From the NCBI GenBank assembly GCA_965658745.1, contig CBFHTK010000009.1:62001-126000 (forward strand): a stretch of 64,000 bases of DNA, read 5' to 3'. Under the pieces are notes generated by a model. That model had not been told where the DNA came from, did no database searches, and saw only the letters and a list, made by a program, of their open reading frames with translations. Every line of letters starts with the position of its first letter. The first letter of the stretch is position 1. Below, piece after piece: positions 44,267-51,401 of the stretch. This DNA comes from JAHDFB01 sp965658745 (GTDB lineage Bacteria > Bacteroidota > Bacteroidia > Chitinophagales > Saprospiraceae). The position numbers were made by a program, and so were the translations under genes.

Positions 44267-45850
44267 ATGTCAGACCAGCCAATCGATAACACTTCTCAAA
44301 AATCAAATCAAGAAAATGAACCGCTTGATGCTGAGCAGATCAAGCAATGCATAGAGGTTTTAAATACCTTAAACGCGGACACCAATCAACTGTGGGATAT
44401 GCCGGAAGAGCAGAAGAGAGCGCTTATGATCGCAGCTGGAAGATTGACAAGACCGACTCGAGACGAATTTCAAAAGCGACGAAAGGACCGCAAAAAAGCT
44501 GATAAACGTAAGCAGCAAGAACGAGATAAACATGCGCGTAAAGAGACTGGTATTCGTTCAGCTCGAGAAGCCTCAGTCTTTGTTGCGCCCACGATGATTG
44601 ACAGGACGGGTTTAGAGGAGGATAGGGATGATCAGAAACTTTCTTCACCGAGAAATTGCTACGTGTGTAAGGAAATGTATGATACATTGCATCATTTTTA
44701 TGACACGATGTGCCAAGAATGTGGTGATTTTAATTATGCCAAGCGGTTTCAAACTGCCAAGCTAAAAGGTCAGGTAGCACTCGTTACAGGGTCACGCCTC
44801 AAGATAGGTTATCACATCACACTGATGATGCTTCGAGCTGGTGCAACGGTCATTGCAACGACCCGTTTTCCAGTAGATTCTGCGTTACGATACTCCAAAG
44901 AAGATGATTTTACAGATTGGGGACATCGCTTGCATATTCATGGGCTTGACTTGCGCCATATTCCAAGTGTAGAAATCTTTTGTAACTACATTGAGCAACA
45001 ATACGATCGACTTGACATTCTCATCAACAATGCTGCTCAAACTGTTCGTCGTCCAACTGCTTTTTATAAGCACTTGATGCCGAACGAAATGACGAAATAT
45101 GAGGAACTACCTGCTTTCGCAAAAGACGTATTAGCTCGTCATCATGCATGTGTCGAAAAGCTATCAGCTCTTGAACACGATGATCAGATCAGTTCGAATC
45201 CCAATGCTCCTGTTGCTTGGCAAAGTAGTAAGTCAGTTGTGGGTATGACTTCATCTGCTGAATTATCGCAGATTCCATATACGATCGACCATGCTGTCGT
45301 TGCCAAAGAAGTTTTTCCAGAAGGTAAGTTGGACGCTGATCTTCAGCAGGTCGATCTTCGCAAAACAAATAGTTGGAGACTCAAGCTTGGAGAGATTAGC
45401 ACAGATGAAATGCTCGAGGTTCAATTGGTAAATAGTGTTGCACCTTTTGTCCTTTGTAATCGTCTGGCAAATCTGATGAAAAAAGAAAATACGGGTATGA
45501 AGCACATTATCAATGTGTCTGCGATGGAGGGGAAATTTCATCGTTTTTTCAAGGAAGATCGACATCCACACACTAATATGGCAAAGGCAGCATTGAACAT
45601 GATGACACATACCATGGCCAGCGATCTTGCTAAATATGGAATTTTCTCAAACGCAGTGGATACAGGGTGGGTTACAGATGAAGATCCAGTGGAATTGGTA
45701 AAGAAGAAGGAAGATGATCATGATTTTCAGCCACCTCTTGATATTGTTGACGGTGCAGCACGTGTCTTAGATCCGCTTTTTGATGGGATCAATACAGGGA
45801 AGCATTGGAATGGTAAGTTTCTAAAAGACTATAGACCGATTGATTGGTAG
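44267..45850 (+). CDS. SDR-fold oxidoreductase with N-terminal basic helix and zinc ribbon
   Basis: The 527-residue protein is much longer than ordinary short-chain dehydrogenases (about 250). The first 125 residues are charged, with a strongly basic helix (EFQKRRKDRKKADKRKQQER). Residues 130-155 hold CxxC pairs (NCYVCKEMYDTLHHF, then MCQECGDFN), a likely zinc ribbon. The Rossmann part begins GQVALVTGSRLKIGYHI and includes LDILINNAAQTVRRP. The active-site serine is in NVSAMEGKF, but the expected YxxxK reads HTNMAKAAL, so the catalytic tyrosine is replaced while the lysine remains. The rest (MTHTMASDLAKYGIFSNAVDTGWVTDE) is normal. It resembles a family shared with eukaryotes, as I recall. Function unknown; it may bind NAD(P) without classical SDR chemistry. 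Confidence 0.78.
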   Translation: MSDQPIDNTSQKSNQENEPLDAEQIKQCIEVLNTLNADTNQLWDMPEEQKRALMIAAGRLTRPTRDEFQKRRKDRKKADKRKQQERDKHARKETGIRSAREASVFVAPTMIDRTGLEEDRDDQKLSSPRNCYVCKEMYDTLHHFYDTMCQECGDFNYAKRFQTAKLKGQVALVTGSRLKIGYHITLMMLRAGATVIATTRFPVDSALRYSKEDDFTDWGHRLHIHGLDLRHIPSVEIFCNYIEQQYDRLDILINNAAQTVRRPTAFYKHLMPNEMTKYEELPAFAKDVLARHHACVEKLSALEHDDQISSNPNAPVAWQSSKSVVGMTSSAELSQIPYTIDHAVVAKEVFPEGKLDADLQQVDLRKTNSWRLKLGEISTDEMLEVQLVNSVAPFVLCNRLANLMKKENTGMKHIINVSAMEGKFHRFFKEDRHPHTNMAKAALNMMTHTMASDLAKYGIFSNAVDTGWVTDEDPVELVKKKEDDHDFQPPLDIVDGAARVLDPLFDGINTGKHWNGKFLKDYRPIDW

Positions 45851-45884
45851 GGTGGGGCTTTCGCCCAAAAACGTTTGTGCGACA

Positions 45885-45916
45885 CATGTCCTCGAGGCTT
45901 TAGTCTCGTCCCTTCG
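45885..45916. repeat. REP-like unit R1, copy a
   Basis: A 32-base unit with a hairpin core CGAGGC-TTTA-GTCTCG. It matches copy b at 46160-46191 in 31 of 32 positions; a GGGTCGATGA block follows both copies within 35 bases. Confidence 0.85.
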
Positions 45917-45999
45917 ATACGGATGGGTTACGACCCTGAAGGGTCGATGACGTGGGCATTGTCGATCTGAGATTACATTATATTTCATCGTTAGTAAAA

Positions 46000-46115
46000 G
46001 TGTCACTCCTACGGAGTTCAATAGCCTCTTGGCTAGGCTAGGATTATACTACAAAGGTGTCGCTCCTACGGAGCTTTAAAAAGTCGTAGCAGATACGTTT
46101 CTAGAAGAGCAGTAA
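46000..46115. repeat. Composite repeat R2, copy a (with decayed sigma-gene sequence)
   Basis: The unit contains two CTCCTACGGAG palindromes (46006-46016 and within 46062-46074) separated by a shared TTGGCTAGG...ATTATACTACAAAGG spacer. It aligns with 46618-46735. Beyond GTCGTA the copy still resembles the sigma coding sequence (AGAAGAGCAG at 46103-46112) but has stops. Confidence 0.8.
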
Positions 46116-46159
46116 TCTAATCTTCCTTCAATATCCATAACTGTTTTAACATACGCCCC

Positions 46160-46191
46160 CATGTCCTCGAGGCTTTAGCCTCGTCCCTTCG
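46160..46191. repeat. REP-like unit R1, copy b
   Basis: Its core is a perfect hairpin, CGAGGC-TTTA-GCCTCG. See copy a at 45885-45916. Confidence 0.85.
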
Positions 46192-46400
46192 TAGCGGTTT
46201 GCCACGGCATTGTAGGGTCGATGAAGCACTAGTGTGTAAAGTTTGTAGGTAAGAACAACGAGCGATTGCTAGTTTGAGATTAGGCTCCAAAAGGAGGGAA
46301 TAATCAGACTCCCAAATCAATTCAAAACTTTTTTATAACAAGTATATCATTCCAGAATGTTCCTGGCCTTGGTCCGAAGCCGTGAAGAATCAACGAGATT

Positions 46401-46440
46401 TTTTCGAAAGGAGCGAACGAAGTTTTCGCGGTTCGAAAAA
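46401..46440. repeat. Inverted repeat TTTTCGAA...TTCGAAAA
   Basis: Arms at about 46401-46408 and 46432-46439 surround a GCGAACGAAGTTTTCGCG-type inner palindrome. The surrounding sequence resembles a hairpin block scattered between genes of many Bacteroidota, from memory. Confidence 0.55.
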
Positions 46441-46483
46441 ATGCAGTTGATTTAGGCGTAGCCGTCCTCAGCCTTGATTTTTG

Positions 46484-46511
46484 TGTGACTTTTTATCAAG
46501 AAAAAGTCACA
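46484..46511. repeat. Perfect 11-base hairpin TGTGACTTTTT/AAAAAGTCACA
   Basis: Arms 46484-46494 and 46501-46511 with a 6-base loop. It follows CCTTGATTTTTG, a combination I associate with dispersed Bacteroidota intergenic elements. Confidence 0.7.
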
Positions 46512-46587
46512 AAAGACATAATACTCACTCAAATACCAAACACAGAGCTCCCAGCAATTGATAATCTTTACGTGTGTTTGAGTTCAA

Positions 46588-47448
46588 GTGAAATATTCAT
46601 CTTCGTCGTTTACAAAGGTGTCACTCCTACGGAGTTCAATAGCTTATTGGCTAGGATTATACTACAAAGGTTTCGCTCCTACGGAGCTTCAAAAAGTCGT
46701 AAAAGAAAGGTTCATGGAAGAAGAGCAGAAAGCCCTTGAAGATTTAACAACAGCTAATCTGAGGTTTGTAGTATCGGTCGCAAAAAATTACCAAAATCAA
46801 GGTTTATCATTGAGCGACCTCATTAATGAAGGGAACGTTGGTTTGATTAAGGCCGCAAGACGATTTGATGAAACTCGGGGTTTTAAGTTTATTTCCTATG
46901 CAGTTTGGTGGATAAGGCAATCAATTCTACAAGCTATTGTAGAATATAGTCGAATGGTCCGTTTACCATTGAACAAGGTCAGTAATTATAACAAGGTCAA
47001 TGAAGCATACATCACTTTTGTCCAACAAAACGAACGAGAGCCTTGCCATCAGGAACTGAGTGAGATTATGGGGATTCCAGAAAATGAGATATCCTCCATG
47101 TTGAACAATACGACCAGACTTATTTCAGTAGATGCACCTCTAGGAGGTGACGAGGGTAATTCCACAATGCTCGACCTTATTCAAGAGATGGATGGCGATG
47201 CACCAGATGAAGATTTGATGAAGAAAAGTCTAATTCAAGAAGTCAAATTTGGCTTAAAACGACTTTCCCCGCGAGAAATTGAGATTCTCAGTGATTATTA
47301 CGGACTTTCTGGCAATAATCCACAGACTCTCGAAGAAATAGGTAATAAACACGGCTTAACTCGTGAGCGAGTTCGCCAGATACGGGACCGGTCACTTAGG
47401 AGATTGCAAAAATCTTCGAATCACAAGCAGATGCGCTCCTATTTGTAG
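46588..47448 (+). CDS. RpoD-like (group 2) sigma factor with region 1.2 replaced by repeat sequence
   Basis: From about residue 47 the protein is a good Bacteroidota short sigma-70: region 2 (ANLRFVVSVAKNYQNQGL, LINEGNVGLIKAARRFDETR, FISYAVWWIRQSILQAI), region 3 (RLPLNKVSNYNKVNEAY) and region 4 with its helix-turn-helix (TLEEIGNKHGLTRERVRQIR). Housekeeping homologues begin with about 50 residues of region 1.2 (xLDxYLxEIGxxxLLTxEEE). Here that space is translated repeat R2 copy b, including two CTCCTACGGAG palindromes. Start candidates are GTG 46588 or ATG 46714; the latter gives 245 residues with no region 1.2. Divergence in regions 3-4 suggests a paralogue rather than the main sigma factor. 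Whether it works is unclear. Confidence 0.75.
   Translation: MKYSSSSFTKVSLLRSSIAYWLGLYYKGFAPTELQKVVKERFMEEEQKALEDLTTANLRFVVSVAKNYQNQGLSLSDLINEGNVGLIKAARRFDETRGFKFISYAVWWIRQSILQAIVEYSRMVRLPLNKVSNYNKVNEAYITFVQQNEREPCHQELSEIMGIPENEISSMLNNTTRLISVDAPLGGDEGNSTMLDLIQEMDGDAPDEDLMKKSLIQEVKFGLKRLSPREIEILSDYYGLSGNNPQTLEEIGNKHGLTRERVRQIRDRSLRRLQKSSNHKQMRSYL
46618..46735. repeat. Composite repeat R2, copy b, overlapping the sigma gene 5' end
   Basis: Palindromes at 46624-46634 and 46675-46687, the same spacer as copy a, then the start of conserved sigma coding sequence. Confidence 0.8.
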
Positions 47449-47458
47449 AGTCGTTTGC

Positions 47459-47466
47459 TAACTTTG
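47459..47466 (+). promoter_or_regulatory. Candidate -7 element (TAACTTTG)
   Basis: Exact TAnnTTTG 96 bases before the ATG at 47563, just after the sigma gene stop. Confidence 0.35.
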
Positions 47467-47562
47467 TCCAATAATGCCTAACAAAGACTTAGCAATCAAT
47501 CGAATATTATTAATTTTGACTCCAATGCAGTAAACACCAAACAGTAGGTTTACACAATTCAT

Positions 47563-48189
47563 ATGCTCAAAATACTAGATTATATATTTCCTGGCAAAGC
47601 GCGTCTCAAGCGTGAAATGGAAGAGCTTCGGAAAGAGGTGAAGCCGCTCTCTGAGCATCTGATTCCGTGGGAAGGAGAAGAACTAGAGTTGATGTCCTTG
47701 ATCCACGCAGAACGAAAAGTTAAATCCGCATTTGAAAGTAGTGTGACTGGTATCATCTGTTCGATTTATCATGAGCATATGATTGCCTATCAATGGAAGA
47801 AGCTTAAGGGATTGGGTGGTGACGTTCAGATAATTGTTGCCAATACGGCTAAGTATCGATATGAGTATGTTATTAAAGGAGGAAAAACTTCCTTTTATGT
47901 AGACGATAAATTTCTTGGAGAATTAAGAAAAGACAATAAGCTTTACCTTTCCAAGAATCGAGTTTTAGGTAGTATAGAGCAAAAAACAAACAGTGAATGG
48001 TGGCCTATATTCTTTGACCAACAACTAGTTGGCTCGTTAGTAAATATTCAAAAAGCACGAGAAGTGAATCCACGAGCTTTTCAACTTCAGCGCGGTATTA
48101 CAAGTGATGGAGAGCTTGTTTTTCTCTCTTTTGCGATCTTTAAGATAATTGATACTACACGTCGAATGAAGAAATTACCATTCCGCTAA
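47563..48189 (+). CDS. Hypothetical protein, 208 residues
   Basis: I do not recognise a named family. The protein has no signal peptide or membrane segment. It starts with an amphipathic basic helix (DYIFPGKARLKREMEELRKE). The rest looks like a beta-rich single domain with Trp and Tyr: GGDVQIIVANTAKYRYEYVI, KTSFYVDDKFLGELRKDNKL and EWWPIFFDQQLVGSLVNI, ending in FLSFAIFKIIDTTRRMKK. The repeated x-FxDxxxxGxL pattern suggests an LURP/tubby-like barrel, which is only a shape guess. It lies 52 bases upstream of a Nudix-like gene on the same strand, probably in one operon. Confidence 0.65.
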   Translation: MLKILDYIFPGKARLKREMEELRKEVKPLSEHLIPWEGEELELMSLIHAERKVKSAFESSVTGIICSIYHEHMIAYQWKKLKGLGGDVQIIVANTAKYRYEYVIKGGKTSFYVDDKFLGELRKDNKLYLSKNRVLGSIEQKTNSEWWPIFFDQQLVGSLVNIQKAREVNPRAFQLQRGITSDGELVFLSFAIFKIIDTTRRMKKLPFR

Positions 48190-48241
48190 GAAAAAATGTG
48201 TAGTTTTATCAACCTATTGAACTAACTATTGTTAAGACAGC

Positions 48242-48697
48242 ATGCAAGATCTAGATGTATTTGACCAATTACGCGTATTAATCTATCGGTATCACGAGAA
48301 AGGCTTAGAGATTTTCTTGGTTGATCCCAAATTAGCAGAAGATAAATCTGTTTGGAAACTTCCTCAAGGTGAACTAGAAAATCGCAAGTTCAATGGGCTT
48401 ACGAAGATCACTTCTGATGATTACATCCAATTGGAGCCAATTACAGAAAAAGACAGCACAGTACATCACACTATCGCGGTAGAGGGAGACTGGCATGATA
48501 TTCCTTCAATTCGAGGAATGATCAAACATGATCTCAAAAGAGTTTCCAACAAGATCAAGCATGTCTTACCTGATCTTGAAAAAGGTACTTTCGTTGCCGC
48601 TAAAGACATTTTCAAGAAAGTCTTGCCCAATGAATATCAGGCGATTAAGGAACTCAAAGAAATTCTAATCGATAGGAATTCAGTACAGAATATCTAG
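48242..48697 (+). CDS. Nudix-fold-like protein lacking the Nudix box
   Basis: The 151-residue protein begins like a Nudix hydrolase (QLRVLIYRYHEKGLEIFLVD, then VWKLPQGELENRKF). The Nudix box GxxxxxExxxxxxxREUxEExGU is missing, however. After the WKLPQGE strand comes a different segment (DDYIQLEPITEKDSTVHHTI) and a helical C-terminus (KHVLPDLEKGTFVAAKDIFK). It is likely a non-catalytic relative that binds a nucleotide or similar ligand. It is the second gene of a pair with the unknown 208-residue protein. There is no terminator before the convergent relic at 48734. Confidence 0.65.
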   Translation: MQDLDVFDQLRVLIYRYHEKGLEIFLVDPKLAEDKSVWKLPQGELENRKFNGLTKITSDDYIQLEPITEKDSTVHHTIAVEGDWHDIPSIRGMIKHDLKRVSNKIKHVLPDLEKGTFVAAKDIFKKVLPNEYQAIKELKEILIDRNSVQNI

Positions 48698-48733
48698 TAA
48701 TTTTTTAGCAATTCAAGTTCCTCAATCCAATCC

Positions 48734-49540
48734 CTACTTGCAGGGAATCGTATCAAGGATATGACTGATAGCCTTCAACCGAGCATCGTATTTATTGTTG
48801 GCATCGATAACAACCCACGGTGAGGTCTTAGTATCCGTTTTCTTGCACATCTTTGTTTTATAACTACTGTACTCACTCCATAGCTCTTGTGCTTTCATAT
48901 CGACCACAAGATCGTATTTTTTCGAATGTTGATGAATATTTTGTTGGTCATAGGGAATTACTTCATCAGCACCGAGGCCCTTCACAAGATCAGCGTTTTC
49001 CTTGGAACAAACGGCGGTTACTGTAGCGCCATAGATTTTTGCTATTTGAACTGCAAAATGCCCAACACCTCCTGATCCACCGTTAATCAAAACGCTTTCC
49101 CCACCTTATATTTGACCTTGCGTTACTATTTCTTGATACGCTGTAACACCTGCCAGTGGTAATCCAGCCATTTCCTGAAAAGTAGTTCCTTCAGGCATTT
49201 TAGCACAAACCTTATGGTTTACTGCAAGATATTCGGCGAAAGCATCTTTGGATGCCTCTCCAAATACACTGTCTCCTTTTTTTAAATTGTCTACTTCGGA
49301 TCCAGTTTTTTCAACGATCCCAGCGAAATCGGCACCTAGGATTTTGTCTTTTGGTTTGAAAAGTCCAAATGCAAAACGGGCAAGAAATGGTGTTCCTCTT
49401 AGAATATGCCAATCTGCGGCATTGGCAGAATTTGCCATCACTTTCACTAGTATTTGATCTTTCTCTATGTTCGGTTTTTCAACTTCTTCTAGTTTGAGAA
49501 CTTCAGGACTTCCTTAATTTGTTTTGGTGAAAGCTTTCAT
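48734..49540 (-). pseudogene. Alcohol dehydrogenase (MDR) relic with two in-frame TAA codons, fused to a PPK2 C-terminus
   Basis: From ATG 49540 one frame runs to TAG 48734 with two internal stops: TAA at 49518-49516 (codon 9, where relatives read YGSPEVL) and TAA at 49108-49106 (codon 145). Around them the zinc-type MDR family is clear: SPEVLKLEEVEKP, NAADWHILRGTPFLARF, ILGADFAGIVEKTGSEV, GDSVFGEASKDAFAEYL, LPLAGVTAYQ and the cofactor loop INGGSGGVGHFAVQIAKIYG. After KYDLVVD (near 48900) the protein changes family in frame: AQELWSEYSSYKTKMCKK, DTKTSPWVVIDANNKYDARL and KAISHILDTIPCK are the C-terminal end of a polyphosphate kinase 2. A deletion thus joined two genes, and point mutations then killed the frame. 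Confidence 0.8.
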
Positions 49541-49712
49541 TTGAGCTGATTTTGTTTTGTCTTGATCTATGTTGCAAAAGACTAAAGAATTTATTTCACG
49601 TCACCTTGCAAGGACGTTAAGTCAGCCCTCAGAGTTTCAAGAAATTGACATTTGTCATTTAGTAATGTCTTAAACTATCTGGACAGATTTAGGAATCTTG
49701 GATCTGGTATCT

Positions 49713-50792
49713 TTAGTCTTTAACAAAACCGGGCCATCTTCGCATATAAGTAACGAATTTTGGGCTCAAGCCCTCACTGGACAAGTATTCTTCTGTAACA
49801 GGAGTTTCGACTGGTTTGAAGTTTGGATCTTCCATTACTCTTTTTGGAAAATCGTGGTGAAGGATCGCTGAACGACCTATTGAAACGAAATCAACACCTG
49901 CTTCTGAAATCTTATTCACATCTTCAGCTGATCTTATCTTTCCTGCTACTGTAAGACGGACATGATTCAGATTCAGAGAAGTGAAGTGTTCCAACAAAGT
50001 GAGATCTTGATATTTGGTATCATCTGATTTCTTGAAACAATCCCAGAGCGAAACATCCAGAAAATCGATAGAATGATCGTCTATAAGTTCTTGGCAGACA
50101 GTCTTCACCTCTTCGATGTCCATTCCAAATTTCTCAGGAGACATTCGCACACCAAGCAAAAAGTCTTCTCCACATTGCTCACGAATACCGTCTACAATTT
50201 CAAAGATGATTCTAGCTCTATTTGCTAATGAACCTCCATATTGATCAGTCCTTTTGTTGATTTCAGAGCTCAAAAATTGCGTCAGAATATAACCGTGTGC
50301 ACCATGCACCTCAACTCCGTCATATCCACATTTTTGAGCACGAACAGCGGCTGCTATGAAGTCATTGCGAAGTTGGATAACTTCTTCTAGGCTCAATGCT
50401 CTCGAGCCAGTTTTCTCGTTGTCAGATGGACACAGTGGTCTTCCTCCTACTAATTCTGCAGGGGAACGCATACCTGCGTGATGTAGTTGAATAAGCGCCA
50501 GACTTCCCTCCTCTTTAATCTTTTTAGCTAATCGATTATGTCCCTCGCTCAACCGATCTGAAAAAATACCAAGTTGACCAGGGAATCCTTTTCCTACTTC
50601 CTGGACATGCGATGCACAAGTCATTACAATTCCGAATTGTCCTTCAGCTCTTTTAGTTAGCCATTTGAATTCCTCGTTTGAAAGCTCTCCATTCTCATGG
50701 CTCTGAGTGTTCGTCATGGGAGCCAACATAAACCTATTCTTCGCAGTAAGTCCGCAGTTGAATTCTAATGCTGTACTAGGATCTATTGGCAT
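49713..50792 (-). CDS. NADH:flavin oxidoreductase, Old Yellow Enzyme family
   Basis: This 359-residue FMN enzyme has a single TIM barrel of the OYE family. Visible family parts are KNRFMLAPMTNTQSHENG, VMTCASHVQEVGKGFPGQ, ALIQLHHAGMRSPAEL, the active-site strand YDGVEVHGAHGYILTQFLS with SEINKRTDQYGGSLANRARI, and the phosphate-binding end VRLTVAGKIRSAEDV and FVSIGRSAILHHDFP. Such enzymes reduce activated alkenes such as enones with NAD(P)H. The natural substrate is unknown. It sits beside the alcohol dehydrogenase relic on the same strand, and both belong to families dealing with reactive carbonyls. No damage is visible. Confidence 0.87.
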   Translation of the reverse strand: MPIDPSTALEFNCGLTAKNRFMLAPMTNTQSHENGELSNEEFKWLTKRAEGQFGIVMTCASHVQEVGKGFPGQLGIFSDRLSEGHNRLAKKIKEEGSLALIQLHHAGMRSPAELVGGRPLCPSDNEKTGSRALSLEEVIQLRNDFIAAAVRAQKCGYDGVEVHGAHGYILTQFLSSEINKRTDQYGGSLANRARIIFEIVDGIREQCGEDFLLGVRMSPEKFGMDIEEVKTVCQELIDDHSIDFLDVSLWDCFKKSDDTKYQDLTLLEHFTSLNLNHVRLTVAGKIRSAEDVNKISEAGVDFVSIGRSAILHHDFPKRVMEDPNFKPVETPVTEEYLSSEGLSPKFVTYMRRWPGFVKD

Positions 50793-50828
50793 AGTAGCTT
50801 GTATTTATTTCTTGATATTATGTGTTCC

Positions 50829-51254
50829 TTAGTAATTATAGGCATCAATAATGATATTTGAAACCCATCGTTGTTGTTCGACAAAATTAAAGCGGTTCCA
50901 GTGGATATTTAATACCATATCACTTTCCACTACTTGGAGAAAATTACGAACAGGGTTTCCTCTATTCAGTGCATTGGAGAGTTGTTTTCGAATAGATTTA
51001 TCTGGCACATCGTCTAGAAAATCCTGCATAATGACTAATTGATCTTCAGTTGTAGGTTGGTCTATCCTTATGTAGCTTTCGATCTTCTTCTCAATTTGTG
51101 CTATTAACTTGTTCTGCTTTTCTAATTCAACAGGATCTTCAAGCTTATTGTCAATCACAGTAATTTCGGCAGAAAATCTATGGAGAAAACAAGTGTTGCC
51201 TTCATTGATTGCGTTAACGATTTCTTTTATTGCAGCGGGTTGTAATTTTGACAT
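50829..51254 (-). CDS. UPF0158-like protein
   Basis: The 141-residue cytosolic protein resembles the UPF0158 family of unknown function. Its pattern starts with AIKEIVNAINEGNTCFLHRFSAEI, has a central MQDFLDDVPDKSIRKQL and ends in the family-typical LNRGNPVRNFLQVVESDM, then WNRFNFVEQQRWV. It precedes the OYE gene on the same strand by 36 bases and may be in its operon. Nothing in it indicates catalysis. Confidence 0.65.
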   Translation of the reverse strand: MSKLQPAAIKEIVNAINEGNTCFLHRFSAEITVIDNKLEDPVELEKQNKLIAQIEKKIESYIRIDQPTTEDQLVIMQDFLDDVPDKSIRKQLSNALNRGNPVRNFLQVVESDMVLNIHWNRFNFVEQQRWVSNIIIDAYNY

Positions 51255-51401
51255 TCAGTTGTTTTAGAAGGTAGCAAGTTTTTTCGGTCAGTGGTTTCTT
51301 ATAGAAATACAATGATAACCATTTAATGTTCGAAAAGCATATGCTATCGATTGGTAGCGTTTGGGATTGCCTCTATCTAATGACGAAAGTTCAATTCTTA
51401 G

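Larger units (their letters stand above)
45851..46587. other. Repeat island without intact genes, upstream of the sigma factor
   Basis: These 737 bases carry two copies of one REP-like palindromic unit (45885-45916 and 46160-46191), one copy of a composite repeat (46000-46115) whose partner lies in the sigma gene, and two long inverted repeats (46401-46440, 46484-46511). GC content varies sharply. Short reading frames through it are by-products of the repeats. Confidence 0.75.

Noticed and set aside
45851..46587. A CRISPR array in the repeat island
   Set aside because: Only two copies of each unit exist, spacings are irregular (275 and about 615 bases) and no cas gene is near.
46485..46739. 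A plus-strand frame through the repeat island into the sigma gene
   Set aside because: It is made of translated hairpins and repeats; the conserved sigma sequence is in another frame.
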